Positions 46,501 through 60,800 of a stretch of 64,000 bases of DNA are shown here, piece after piece; within the stretch, counting starts at the first letter, position 1; every line of letters starts with the position of its first letter. Below the pieces are notes generated by a model. The model was not told the DNA's origin. It ran no database searches and worked only from the letters and a program-made list of their open reading frames with translations. Location: contig NC_061062.1 of assembly GCF_021917145.1 (NCBI RefSeq), forward strand, positions 12,532,282-12,596,281, in the 5' to 3' direction. This stretch comes from Hypomesus transpacificus (lineage: Eukaryota > Chordata > Actinopteri > Osmeriformes > Osmeridae). Position numbers and translations under genes: made by a program.

Positions 46501-49500
46501 TGTGTGTTTCACTATGACACCTTTTAGTCACATTTCTGGCACAGTAGTACTTTACCACTTGTACACTGACAGCGGAAGCAGCGATCAGCTCTGTTAGTAC
46601 TAGCCAGTTAACACCATGTGTGTATGCAGGAAACTACATTTCTAAGAATAACTGGCTGACATGTTTAGTCTGTCAGAAGAGGTGAGAGCCAGAAAGAGGC
46701 AAATAAGGAGTTTGGCACCAACAGGTGTGACAGAGCTTCCCATCTCTTGCCTGGATGGGTTTTCTACATCCTGGTATCCTAGACAGGGTTGAAGGGAACT
46801 AACAGACATGACAGTGATGTACAACATGCTTTCATATCTCTGAGAACATAAACATTTTTTCAAACGTAAATCTTCTGGTACCTGTTTTTGACTGACAATT
46901 TATTGGCTTGCTTAGAAAGAAGGGGCTTTCTAATAAAGACTCATATCAAAAAATAGGTAACCAGTTAATAGGCATGCCTCAAATAATAATCAATTTAATC
47001 CCAACACTGTACATGGGGGGTAATATAACAAGTAAGAAGATGTGCTAAAAAAAACTGGTAATTACTTCTTAGAGCCATTTTTGATCAGTGGTTGTGTGAT
47101 TATTTCAACATAGCACATTCTTGTGTGAACTTATTAACCATGCAGCGTTGTCTTGGAATTGTGCATCTACTGTTTAGATTCCCCCACTCCTGCCAAACAT
47201 AGACCCATTGCTTTTCCTCTGGAGTTTATTCACACATGTTAAGCTTGACAGATCCCAAAATAAAAAGCGTCTGCAACAAGATCCTGCACTTACTAAAGAA
47301 ATGGACATTTAGATATTTAGGATATTGAGGATAAACAGAATAACTTTTTTATTCAAATGTTTATTGGAAAATTGTATTCAGTCTAAGGTCTGTACCTCTC
47401 TGTATCACCAACTATGGAGGAGTGGATCACTCACTGAATTGCTACTCCCAAGGTTTCTTCCATTTTCCCCCTGTCTTCTTTGAGGGTTTTAGGTTAGTTT
47501 AGGTGTAATTCTATGGGCAGTATGTGAAGCCATTGCTTGTATGAAATGGTAAAAAAAAACATTTGATTTGATTTGGTTCAAATATACAGCAATGGCCCAA
47601 GACACAGACTAAAGGATATTTAACAGATAGTCCACCAACATGTCATTACAGCCAGTAGGCTAGTATTAATCTATGGGTGACTTGACTGAAATGGTTTGAA
47701 ATTATGTAACACAATTCAAGGAAAGAGTGTTCATTTATGAGAACATTATTTTGTTGCCAAGCATTCATGACGATGAAGCTAATTTGAGCTGAACCATTTG
47801 CGTTGTTAAGCGGTTGCACCAGAATGTGCCTGCATTTATCCTATGACCAGCTAGCCCCCCCTATGCCAGAATGTGTTTGCTCTTGCTGAATAATTCAGTA
47901 TAAAGGCATATTTCCCCACAACAACAAAACCCTAATCTTCTAGTCAAGGTCTGAGTACTGTGATGCCCAAGGCTGTTATTGGTGGCTAAATGGTCTTCTA
48001 CATTCTGTAATGAATGTTCACTAATCATAACACATTTGCTTATAAAGACAACAGTTGTAGGTAAAATTCACATATACTTACCAATTCCTCCATAACAACA
48101 AAACTAAATATCTTCATCCTGGTCAAACATCAACTATTGGTTGACGGCTGACTACCCTTAATCTAAAATAACCTGATCTGTTGTGGAACAGTTTGGGATT
48201 TCTAGTCCCACAAAGGCTGTATCTGGATGGACTGCAGGAAAATATACCTCCACAGGATCATATTTAGGACTGAGGGACTTAACTGAAGGAAGGAACTCCC
48301 ATAAGGACCCAGGGAGGATATGCCCAGGCTCTGGCAGGCTCCATACCAGAGTCAGAGGAACTCTGGTGTGGACCCTTAGTGGACAGGCTGAGGGCTCAAT
48401 CCAAGCCCAGTTCATGTGACACCCATTTCCAGAAGCAACCCATAATCCTGCATTCATTCACTCCAAGGAAAGGAAAGTCTGCGTCCATTTAGATATTTTG
48501 GAGAAAGAAATGTGAGGGAATTGGTCATCCAACATGAAATTGGGTTCAAACTTTGAATGCTTGGTTTGTGGGTGCATGTGAGAAATTTGAGTGATTGTTA
48601 TTACAGCAGTCTGAAGCCACACACATGAGGTGATGAGACTGCTGGTAGACTTTGAATGACCTTCCCTTAATGAGAGGTAGTATCTTTGAGAAGTGTTGCA
48701 TGAATTTGTGTTTGTGTGTGTGCGTGTGTGTGTGCGTTTATATGTTTGTGTGGTTATGGCAGCTGCTGTAACCTTAATATTTGTACACAAGATTATTTTG
48801 AGGGCTGACATTTACATACAGATATGTACCAACCTGCCTTCTATGAATATGATTATTGATTTGAGTGAATGAGTTTAGTGAAGAGATTGCAATTAGGACT
48901 TTTGAAGCTGTAACAAAATATCTAACTAGGTCTGATTGACAAGTGTCATTTCCACAGCTGAACACTTGCTTGTTGTGGTTTGTTCAATCAAGGACACGTC
49001 TAAGTCACTGCAGTGCTTTCATTATTCATTATTCATTATTTCATTATCTCCATTTTTAGGCTCCCCTTCTCATTATGATAATGATCTCAGTTGCATAACA
49101 CACAAAAAATCATGCTGTCTTCCCATGATTGGTAAACAAAAATATGAAGCCCATAGATTACATCTGCTCACTGTGAAAGTAACTCAAGGTTAGAATGAAT
49201 GCAGTTATACAGGCTCTTCTACTCTTTAATAAACTGGCAGGCACAAGGCAAGAAAGGAAACACTGCACCCTGGAAAGTGAAATCTTGATGAAAATGGAAT
49301 CTAATTTCAGAAAGATAGAAAGACCGGAAGAAAGAAAATACATAGAAAGGAAGCAAAAGAGAAACAATGACAAAAACATAAGAAATAATTGAATAAAGGG
49401 GCATAAAGGAAAACCAGTCAGAAAGGAAGGAATCAGAAGTCAGCAATCTGTCAGGCATGAAATTACACAAGTCGGTTCTTACTCACAGAGACCCTTTTTT

Positions 49501-51818
49501 TGATTTAATTGACCCCTATTTCTCCCTGCCCCTCCTCCAGTACTCTGGCTCTCCATCATGACCGGCAGCTGAGACACCAAATTACAGTGTGTTTCTCCTC
49601 TTTCACTCTCCCTTTTCTTCCCCCCCCTATCGACTCACTATTCTTCATCTTTCCTCTCACTGTCTCTGTTTCTTTCTGCTGTTCTAAATGTTTTCCTGCT
49701 TGTTCTTTCCAGTTTGTCCTCCATTCTCTTTCTTGGCTTCCTGTCTGAGTGGTCATTCATTGGCTCACTGTCAGTGATGACTTGGTTCACACACTCGCCA
49801 TCATGGGTTGAGTCATGGCCCATGCTTTGTACTTCTCGTTCATTTGTGAGTGATTTCATCTTTGTATGGGTGGAGGTGGAGTGTGATGTCATAATGCCTT
49901 GATTCTTCTTGCTGGAAGAAAATGGCTTTTGTGGCTGAAATGATGTCCTTGGGACTGCACTGCAGCGTGCCTTGCAATGGGAATTAAACAACAAATATTA
50001 CAGAGAATACATTATATTTAGTCCATCCTTACAGGTTCTAACATTTTCAAGATGGCTTTGATCTTTAATTACAGATGGAAATTATTATGTTCATCCATTT
50101 CAAAAAGTCACTGCTGAATGAAACACATATTTAAAAATAACAGGCAGAAAGAAATGGGAGGTGGGTACAGAATATGATCTAAAAAGGTGTACAAGTACGA
50201 TTTTGTACCAACTGAAGAACCCGCTGTAAAGGTACCATCTGGACCCGTGAATGGTCCTTACATTGCAAATGATAGATGAAAATGTCAAATACACTTCGTC
50301 TTTGAATGAAATGTAACATCTTTAACATTGTCTCTGACACTCGCAGTACTACTGATTCACAGTGTGTTTCTGATGTGTGCAATACAAACATGGTTCATTT
50401 CATGTGTGTGTCTGCCTGACGGAATTCTCTGTTGTAAGGAGTCAGTTTCATCCTCTGATCTGTGGAATGTTGCATTCATTTCACATTGAGGCTGCCCCCC
50501 AAGCTGGGCCAGCCAGGCCCCACTATGACTTCAAGGACATCCCTTCACTGGGGAGCCCTGGGACAGGCAGGGTGATCGCTCACTGTCCAGGATTACAAAC
50601 AAACAAAATGTATTTGTGAGTTATTTTGCTTGTTGGAGTGTCTGTGGTAAATACCTCCACCAGGTCAGGTAAAGAATGCTGCCAGTCAGACTAAGCTTCA
50701 AAAACCTACAAGAAGTAGGAAAAAAAGAAAATTACAAGAATAGTTTAAACTTATAAGAAACAGATTACTCTTTAAAGCTGCTTGTTAGCTCTCGTGAAAG
50801 GGGACATTGTTTGATTGTGGGCTGTTTTACTGTGATGTAAAGGTAGTTTGACAGCTCTTGGTCAATCTTGGAAAAATAATGTTGCACAGTCTCTCTAACA
50901 AAAACTTAATCAAACACAGAAATAGGTTGTGGAGCAGCAATTAATTATTCTAAATGCCATGGGGTTTGGTCCAATTGCTTGAAAGAGTTTTATCAATTCT
51001 AATTTAGTCGAGATACCCCTTGGTACTGGGGATAGTGACAGGGCAATTATCTGGACTTTTGCCAAGGTGAAATGAGTTTGATCTTTTATCATCTCATGTG
51101 TCTCATCATCAACACATAAACTATAATTCATCTAAACATGTATCCTTTCAGCTAATATCTTTGGTTCACCAATGCCTAAAACCAAGCATTGACATGATTT
51201 GGTCTACCAAAACCTTACCATATTGTAAAACTGTAGATTTAGGATAACCCTTTTTATGGATCCAAAGTCTGACTAATGAGATATCAACAACCTTCTATAG
51301 TGACATACACCACAAAATAGAAGTCTGATTGGGGTAGCCACAACATCACAAACACGCGTTAAGGACAGCCCCCTCCTTACACTAGGAGACACGCACAAAG
51401 CCATCCGCCCTTTACCAAGTTGGCAACCGTCTAGCTTATCATTCGCAGGCAGACACAACGCGCGCATGGACATGGATGGGCTCTTGGAACATTACGCGGG
51501 ACGATAGACACGTTGAAGTATCGTAAAAGAGCAGTAGCAGGCTAATTTACGTCACGACTGCCTGTCCAGCTAGTATATTACAATCAATATGTAACCGACA
51601 TAGTTACTTCGAACAGTTTTACTTATCTGCTGTCTTTTTCGGAGTCAGATTTTGTCTTGACAAAACAGCCAGTCGCAGATTTCAGAAAAGCACGGTCATC
51701 TGACTGACTCTTCTAGACTACAAAGATATAAGCTACTGACAACTAATTGGGATATATGAAAGTGAAGAAGGATATCCTAAGTCTACATATACACGTTTTT
51801 AATCTATCAGGAGAGAAG
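40520..51818. other. about 11 kb without a recognisable gene, upstream of stac
   Basis: No open frame here has family similarity, splice-site support or a length beyond chance. Contents noted are a C-rich run at about 40,630-40,652, a G-rich run at 43,211-43,247, a CT-rich low-complexity stretch at 43,430-43,515, an 11-bp hairpin at 44,317-44,346, and GT/CA microsatellites at about 46,150 and 48,707-48,750. The right end should hold the stac promoter. Distal regulatory elements for stac are plausible but cannot be shown from one sequence. Confidence 0.4.
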
Positions 51819-54800
51819 ATGATTCCGCCAGCCAACATGCAGGACGAGAGTTTTGGGAATGAAAACGAGCGGGACCAGAACGACATACCTCAGTCACCGG
51901 CAATAAGCATCGGTCAGGAAACGAAGGTATTCAGGTTTACCTCACTTTTCATAGATGAACCTTAAGACATTGCTATTCAAATGTGCAAATATGGTGATGG
52001 AGATTCACTCCTTTCTTTAAATAGTAATATGCGATATAACCTCAATTCTAAATCTAAAAAACTTAAACATGTATATTAAATTAACCTGTCAGTCTGCACT
52101 GTTAAAGTTTTGGGATGTTAGACTTAAAGAAAACAGCAATAGTCTTTTAACTTTTCATAGATTCAAACACGGATATTCTTATGTTTTATTGCCTGTTGCA
52201 CATTCTGCAATTGGTTTGGTATATTCTTTGACATTTAATAGTCAGTTGTAGGCCTAGTTGCATTTAAATAACGAATTATTTGTGCCACCTTTCTTAATAA
52301 TAAATAGCCAAATACAAATACATAAAAAAAAGATGGTATAGTAGATGATTGTGGTAAGTTTACAGATGTGTTTGTCACTACATGATACAAATGTCTGTGA
52401 CTACCAATATGTTCAGTCACTAAAGTGCTTTAAACGGGGGAACAGTAATACATTTGATGTATGGAGCTCTGTCCATGCTGCTGGTTGTGGGGTTAAAAGG
52501 AGTGTTCAGGGTTGCCTTGGGCATTTTGTCTCTTTCAGTGGTCCATTTATCTAGGTCAGCCCTAGTCTAAAGTACTACAATTACAAGTAAAATATCGGTC
52601 AGGTCACCATGGTCATACATTATGTTTTCAGATGACTACTTTCTCTTCCTCCCTCAAAGCCTCTCTGCGTAAGCAGGAGAGTTCAGATACGCCTCACAGC
52701 TCTCATAAATGACAAATCCACCAAACTTGATAGAAACCACTTCAGATTTTCCATCTACTTTCTTCTGGCAGACAGTCAGGCCCAGTTACACCAGAAATGG
52801 CATGTGAAATGTATTTCCTTTCATTGAAGTGTTGAACATTTCTCATGTGCACACCTCAGTGCTCTTAGTCAAAGCTCTGTGGGAGGTGAGAGGGCTTGTG
52901 ACAGGTAGTTCAAACCAGTAGTCTGCAGTAGATGTTGGATGCAGGCAGATTTATGGACCTTCTTTCAGTCCTCAGAGAAAAGATCACTCAGCCGTGACTG
53001 AGATATGTTTTATAATTATTTTCTTTTCTTTTTATCGGCAAAGGCCCATAAATAACAGTAATTATGTTGATCTAATAGCCTAATAGATAATTAAAAGAAG
53101 TTTGGTCTCAACCTTCTGATTAAGAATGTTTTACAGAGAAAAGTGGCATTCTAAACCTCTTTAATATAAAATATCACCCTAAGGTGTTCTAGGAAACAAG
53201 CTTTTAGTGTGCATCTTCTGGACACCCATTAGCCTCACTCTGTGCTATAAGGGGACAATTGATCAACTTGAATGGTGAACTTCAATGAAGCTTTAGCTCC
53301 TAAAAAAGGACTGAAAAGGGCACACTGTAACAACAGATTTTAACATCAGTGTTGACTAGGAACTAGGTTTATTCTTGTATTATGTTCATGTCTAAATTAA
53401 GCTTGTTTAAATATAGTATATATCCAACATATACATGTATTGTATATAAGCCATGCACATCTGATTTAGCCGTATGTTTTCACCTTATGTACTGTGTAGC
53501 AGGGGCTTTGTTGTTTGTGTATACATACAGCCTTGAGGAAGGCAGCAGTTCCTCCTACTTCACTGCTTAGATGAAGTATGTATTTAGTGTATTTAGTGCC
53601 CTCACACACATATAATCTGCCCTTGATGCATGTAACATTTCAATTTATCAGTAGATACTGTAAACACTTATTGAGTCACCATGAAAAGAAATGCAATTGT
53701 AGCTTATTCAATGGCAGTATTTTCCCCATCACAAAATGCTCTTTTACAACTGCAGCTCCCTGTGGTGAAGCCTTTTTTAAAGCCTCTCTTTTAAAAAGTC
53801 AGTCTCACATTTCCATAGTGTGTGTGCGTGTGTGTTGGGATGGGTGGGTGGAAGGGTGCCTGATTGATTGTTTCCAGATTGACCAGTGTGATCGATAGGT
53901 CCCATCACATGCACGCACACACACACAAACACACACACACACACATGCATGCAATGGTGAAGCTATAAAGGATCTGCCTTTTTGACCATCCCATTTTTTG
54001 CTCCCTATTTCAGACCCATTTTCCTCATCTGTAATGGTTCATAATGGTCGTGAATCCCCCCAGTCTGACTATTACTCACCGTAATTCATAAATAAATGTT
54101 CTTCAATTGGTTGCCGTGAGCCCTAAACAGACAGAAGCCATAAAATGATAATATACCGTTGTTCCGTTTAGTCAGGAGTATGATAGATAGCTGGATTTTC
54201 TTTTAGTCGAGAAAAAGTCATTTTTGGGAGGAGTTGTAGAAGCTGTTCCCTGCAGAGGGATTACACATTATGTTTTATGACTAATGAGGCTGATTGAGGT
54301 TGAGGTGTTGAATTGCTACTCAGCGTGGTGCAGACAGCGCCTGGACATCTTCCACCCGGAGGAAACTACAGAACCTATTACCTTTCCACGTAGGGGGATT
54401 GTCAGGGATGCACAGTGGAACACAGCAGACAGCCTTTAACTGGGGTCATTTACCTGGCCCCCAACAGGCCCTAGAAATAGCCTAGACTTGTCGCTTGGAA
54501 TTTAAAGGAATGAGAGGAACATCTGCATCGCTGTCTTTCTAAATCTGATGTTGAACCTGCATGGAGAGCCAATGAGTAAAGACATTATTTCCTGGTAAAG
54601 GGTTGTTGTTGATTAGTTTGAAAACACAGTAGATTGAGGGTGTACTACAGCATCCATGGTGCCAGTTAAGTCAGTTGATACCTCAAAGCTAAATTACCCA
54701 TTTTATCACAACTTGCAGTAAAGTATAGTATACTCCTAGGTCCAAGTGAATCAACTCCCTCCCTCCCTTTCTCCCTCCCTTTCTCCCTCCCTTTCTCCCT

Positions 54801-57800
54801 CCCTTTCTCCCTCCCTTTCTCCCTCCCTTTCTCCCTCCCTTTCTCCCTCCCTTTCTCCCTCCCTTTCTCCCTCCCTTTCTCCCTCCCTTTCTCCCTCCCT
54901 CCCTCCCTCCCTCCCTCCCTCCCTCCCTCCCTCCCTCCCTCCCTCCCTCCCTCCCTCCCTCCCTCCCTCCCTCCCTCCCTCCCTCCCTCCCCATTGTCTG
55001 TCCTGTCCTGCTTTGCCTTTTCTCCCTGTCTCCCACTGTCCTTCTCCCACTCTTACCTCCCTCTCTCTCAGTTACAGAGAATGAAGCGCTCCCTGTCCTT
55101 CAAGACCAAGACCATGCGCAGTAAAAGTGCAGACAACTTCTTCCAGAGGAACAGTGACAACAAGCTCCAGACTGAGCTGCTCTCCGACGCCAGCAGCAGT
55201 ACGGGCCACCTATCGGGCTGTGGGGTGGTCTCCCTTTCAGCCCCCCCGCTCGCTACCAACCTGTCCATCCCACCTGTGCCCCCCCCCATCCCCTCGGCCC
55301 CGCCACCCACCTCGGTCCGCACGCCGTTGCGTAACGGCCTCCAGGTGGACGCGGCGGGACACAGCTTCATGGAGCACATCTTCAAGAAGCCCACCTTCTG
55401 TGACGTCTGCAATCACATGATCGTAGGTAATGGAAATCCTCTCAGCAACTTTCTCATTTTCCCTTTCATGTATTTTCCTGTGTGGCATACATAAAAAGAC
55501 AACCCCTAGGTCATCTCCAGAGATGATGTCCTGGGATCACTCCCAGCTCTGTTCACCTCATCACTCTCATCCCTTGTTGTTCAATGACGGGTTAGAACCG
55601 TCAGACTCGCAGTCTCCCTCCCTGTATCCTCCCAGTCCCTACAGGTCCAGAGTAACAGCAATCTTGACATATCTAACTACCTAACACCTAGACCCGAGCC
55701 TGACCAAGTTGTTAGCTTCACTGTGAAGCAGGTCGGGGGGCCTGCGAGCGTCCGTCTATCATTCTGAGCCCTCGCCTCCAGTCCCCCAAACAAATGCTCC
55801 ACTTCTCCTGACCAGCTACTATGGCCAGCCCCCTTGTCAGGCAGCAGTAGGGTGGCATCATAGGGAGATTATGTAACTCTCTCCTGGCAGAATTGGAACC
55901 TGGGTCGTCCGTTCCATCTGCTCTGCTGCAGCTTCTCTGCTGGCTGAAGAGACAGGACTGTGAATAATTAAATAAGCAAGGAAACCAGGTAAGTAGGTGG
56001 GTAGGTACATTATAAGGGAGCGAGAGAGGTACGGAGGTGGGTAGGCAAGTTAGACAGGAGGGAGAGAGTTAGGTAGGTAGGTAGGTAGGTAAGTTCGAAG
56101 GGAGGTATGTAACTAAGAAGGGAGGGAAAGACGTAGGTAGTTGGGTAGGTTGGAAGGGAGGTGTTTGTGTGCCTTAAAGTATTTGAGAGATTGAGAGTCC
56201 CACATTTGATTGATTGGAAGGTATTTTGTTAACTAAAATAGCTTTGGTGAAACACTTCAGATTGAATCATGTAAGATTTTGTGTTTTTATGTAAGCCCTC
56301 ACATGTGTCTTTAGTGGTATGCCAGTGGGTCTTTGACTGCAGCGCTAGTTAGTCTGGTGTGGGAAGGCCCTAGTGCCAGGAGGCCTCATGAAGAGGGGTG
56401 CTGTGCTTCTCTCCATCCGTCCAGCAGTAATGAGAGTCTGTGTGATGGTCAGGACCTAGACCCCTGCTGGACCACTCGACACATGAGAGAGATAGCCAGA
56501 AGAGAGGGGAAATGGGTTTCTGTGCCAGTATGTACATGACATGTATGTGTGTGTGTATGTGTGTGTGCGTGTATGAGTGTATATGTGTGTGTGTGTGTTT
56601 GGGTGTATATGTGTGTGTGTGTGTGGGTGTATATGTGTGTCGGAAGAGAAGATATCAATTTCTTTAATGAGCCTCGGAGTAGAGAGACATTTGGCTGGGG
56701 TGCTCTCCAGATGTCTCTGTCGAACTCTGAGTCATGGAGGAGAACAGCAGCACACAGGAGCAGACACACAACAGCTGCTGACACTCAGAAATCACAGACA
56801 CGTCTGACACAACAGCCTACAGAAGACTCCAAGACCAAGTCAGGAGCAGGGAGGGTACAGCTCAGTGGTTAGAGCATTTGCCTGCTGATCAAGAGGTTGC
56901 AGGTTGAAAACAAAAGTGCTAAATTGATTTGTAGTATGTTAAAGGTACAGCACGTTCTTGACACTACTACGAGTAATATATTTCGCATTCCTGCAGGCTT
57001 GAAACAGACAATGTACAGTCTTTGATTGCGAAGAAAATACGTTTTGACCAAGGATGTTTTCCCTGAAAGTCTTAATTGACTTAAGAGCCTGCCGTTCCAC
57101 AAATGTCACCTTGGAAACAAAACGGAGGCGCATGCTGCAGATTCGGAGCAGTACATAAAAAATCTTCTGATCGAGGCCAGGTTGATACTCTGTTGTTGAT
57201 TACAGCCCCAGAAAAAAATTACTCAATACCGACATGTCTATCTTTCCCTCTGTAGTGAATTTGAAATGTATCTCAGGGTGACAGAGGGTGGAAAGTCATT
57301 TACTGAGTTGAAAAGAGGTTATTTATACTGGTCTGAAAGTCTTACAGAACAACTAAACATGAAGAATGTTCTCAAAGTATGTCTTTACGTAGGAGAGTGT
57401 GTTTTTGTGTGTAGGTGTCCATGTGTTGGGGCAGCCTACATATATTTGTGCAGCATAGAAAGTATATACAATATATGGAGATATTATTCAATCAGAATGT
57501 TCAAAGCCACGACCATTTAAGAGCCCATAAGTCTAAAAATGATTGTGACAGGAAACCTTGACCTTATAAAGCAGAACATGTAAATGCCTATGCCATGCCA
57601 CATACTTAACAGGAACAGCAGTAACTTACCAATGCCTTTTTACCAATCAATTTAATCTTCCTTCGGAGACTTAGATCCCTCATCTAAAGGAAGAGATGAA
57701 AGTCAGTTGCTGATGTAATTGGTTTCGTAATGATCCAGATGTTGGAGAAGCGATTACAGGCTGACTGACAGATACGGTCCCTGACTGACAGATCACCGCA

Positions 57801-60800
57801 TGTGCAGACTTAGTAGCAGTTCTGATCCTCAGTCCTGCAGTGTAGCAGTGTCATGTCCCAGACAGCTGAGGTCATAGGTCACAATGGTAAGTCATCATTA
57901 CTTGCCAAATAGGACATAGATGTGCACAACACATCTATGTGAATTTAAGAGAGTATTTGAAGAAAGAGTATGCAGACAACGAGTCTACTAATAACAAATT
58001 ACTCTCAAACCCATTTGAGGCATACACTGTAAGTCAATATCACATTTCTGCTCAGCCATGTTGGTGTTATCTGTGTTAACACTAAGACAGTTTTCCAACA
58101 GATGGTTTATCTATAATGACGTGTTTGTATGTTAGCAGAGGTGCCATACAAATATGCTGTTGTTCCCAGTACCAAGTATCATTAAAAGGAAGTGAGTGGG
58201 TGTTTTTTCCCCCTGCAGTGTAAAATAAAAAGTATTATCCAATTTGCAGAGAAAACTAATTAAAGTTCCTTGATAAACCCCAGTTAGCAGCTCAGGTCAG
58301 TGTTGAGAAGGGATGAAGAGGAGTGGAAGGAGAGGGGGAGTAACCTTGGCCCTGATAAAGGTCATTTACACAGGAAATTAGATAATACAGACAGGAAACG
58401 GCGCTCAGTGGATCAATACGTCTCATTGTAGGTAGAGAGTGTTTTGGTGTGCATGTGTTTGTGAAAGAGAGATGAGGGGAAATCATTTTGCAAACAAAAT
58501 GAGGAGGTGGGGAAGTTGTCAAAAAGAGCAAGAAAGGAAAAAGGAGAAAAAATGTGTGAAATGGGGAGAACGTAAGAGAGATCATGTGCGCAGAGAGAAT
58601 GAGGGAGGGTTTGGCAGTTGTCCAAACTATTACTGCAGTGTAAAAGAAAAATTAGCAGTTAAGATTGCCAGGCCAATAGAGAGAATGCCGCAAAGAGGGG
58701 TTTAAGTGCCATCATCATCATCCTTTTCCCTGCTGTTAATAGGTCCGGGCAAGTTCTCCTCCATCTCGACCAGCGCCTCTCCACCCCATATCATGTCCCT
58801 CTGAAAGGGCAGAGAGGCATTTTCAGATGGTGGAGTCTGGATGAATGGGTCTATGGTTCGTCCTTCCAGCAGCAGTCATTTAAACCAAATTACTGCACCC
58901 CTTACCCAGGTTCACATCGCTCCTCCGCCTCACTGCTCCAAGGCTGTGGGCCATTTGGACCCTCTCACTACAGCATTTATTGAAGTCTTACATTTACATT
59001 TAGTCATTTAGCAGACGCGCTTATCCAGAGCGACTTACAGTAAGTACAGGGACATTCCCCCAAGGCAAGTAGGGTGAAGTGCCTTGCCCAAGGACACAAC
59101 GTCATTTGTCTCAACCGGGAATCGAACTGGCAACCTTCAGATTACTAGCCCGATTCCCCACCGCTCAGCCACCTGACTCCCTAGTCCAAGTCTTCTAGCT
59201 TGTTGCCTTCAGAATAATGAAGTAGTGTTTGGCTGAGTTTTAGTTTGAAACTGAAAGAAAAGGCTGTCTAGCTAGTCAAGCTGAAACATTTACTTTTGCA
59301 TTTATTCATTCAGCAGTAGCTTTCATCCAAAGCAACGCACAAACAGTGAATATGGGATGTACAGCAGATGACCAGGAACCAGAAGTGCACAGTTCTAGTA
59401 ATATTTCACTGGTTAGTGCCAAGAAACGGTCTGTATTTAATACCAGGCACAGAAACCTGTCTGTCAGATGACAGATGGATAAGGTCTATCTCATCTGTAC
59501 ACTTTCTTGTGCAACTTTTGTTATTGCTGTTAGTGTATCTTTGCAGCTGTCTTTCTCTGTGTCACTATCAACCGCTCCTGTTGTTTGTTAATGAGATGTG
59601 TTAAAGCAGTATGGGTCACAACAGAAAGTTATGAGGTCCAGGTTTGCCCTCCGTGGTTTCAGTTCCTCACCACACCACTATGAAGGCAATCAGTACCTCG
59701 GTCACAAGGCTGTAATTACTCTGCGTAGTCACACAACACTGAAAGAGCAACAGTTACTTTCTCCTGTCTACAAAGGAACTGGGTGTCTGCTCAGAGTCAT
59801 CTTCTGTATCAGTATCACACCCTCACCCCTCACCAAGAGCCTGACCCCTTCCCTGGTCTTGATTCCTCTCTTCATAAGAACATGATGACATGCCCCCCCC
59901 CCCTACATGGCCTCATTGGTAAACAAACACAACAACCTGATGGCCTTTTCAGACAGGGCTTGCCTGTTGAACACTCCATGTGTGTGCCTATGCACATGAC
60001 CGCCTGGGGCCTAAAGAGACACGTGCTCATTGATTATTCAATAAAGGCCCGGGAGCAGATGTAGATTCCCTTCACAATAATAAGAAATGAGAGCAGAGCT
60101 AACTGGTGATATTCATTCCGGCAGAACCGAAGCATGCAGAATCAGCTGACCATGCCATTGCTGTTTTTCACACTGCCACAACTTGGTTAAGGTATCCAGT
60201 TTCAACTTGGATGGAGTAATACAAATAATACTGTTAGTAATACATTAGTCTTAGAGTTAGCGCTTTTCTAAATAGCTCTAAAATCATTTAATAAGGACAT
60301 GTATACATCGGACAAGTAAACTAGGTAGTTAAAAGCTCAAAGAATCATGGAAGTTGAGGGAAGGAGAGAGAAGGAAAGAGGTTAAACGGGTGAATGTCAG
60401 CTTGAAAAGGTGGGTTTGGGCTTGTTTGAATGAAGGCAGGGTGTCAAATGTGGCTGGGGACAGCGTTCCAGAGGAAGGGTGCAGCAATTGAGAAGGCCCT
60501 ATCACCCCAGGTTAGGAACTTGGTCCTGGTGGTTATAAGTGTGGTTGCATCCGCAGATCTGCGGCATGAGTAGGGGTGTGGTGGAGGAGGTCGGAGAGGT
60601 AGGGAGGGGTCAGTTTATTTATGATTTTGTAGGTGGTAAGTAGTATTTTTAAGTGGGTCCTGTATTTAAAGTAGAGGATTCATGGTAAATGTCATGAACC
60701 GACTGCACTGATCTACCATCTTCAATCCCAAGATGTGAATGAACTGTACGTTTGATTGACCCAAGAGGGACATTGACCTTGACCAGTGTGGTCCCGAGGG

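Larger units (their letters stand above)
55427..58980 (+). other. stac intron 2 (left part)
   Basis: No coding exon is recognised. It holds a GTAG/GGTA-rich stretch at about 55,990-56,100, a long GT microsatellite at about 56,535-56,640, a tRNA-Cys-like SINE head at 56,853 and an 11-bp hairpin at 57,914-57,940. The remainder is unremarkable. Confidence 0.5.

Noticed and set aside
49556..49994. Minus-strand frames of 118 and 66 codons, Lys/Glu/Arg-rich
   Set aside because: They arise from a CT-rich low-complexity stretch on the plus strand. No homologue, start context or exon border supports them.
54689..55084. Three frames of 99-115 codons with Ser-Pro or Gly-Arg-Glu repeats, both strands
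   Set aside because: They are the translation of the (CCCTCCCTTTCT)n and (CCCT)n array upstream of stac exon 2.
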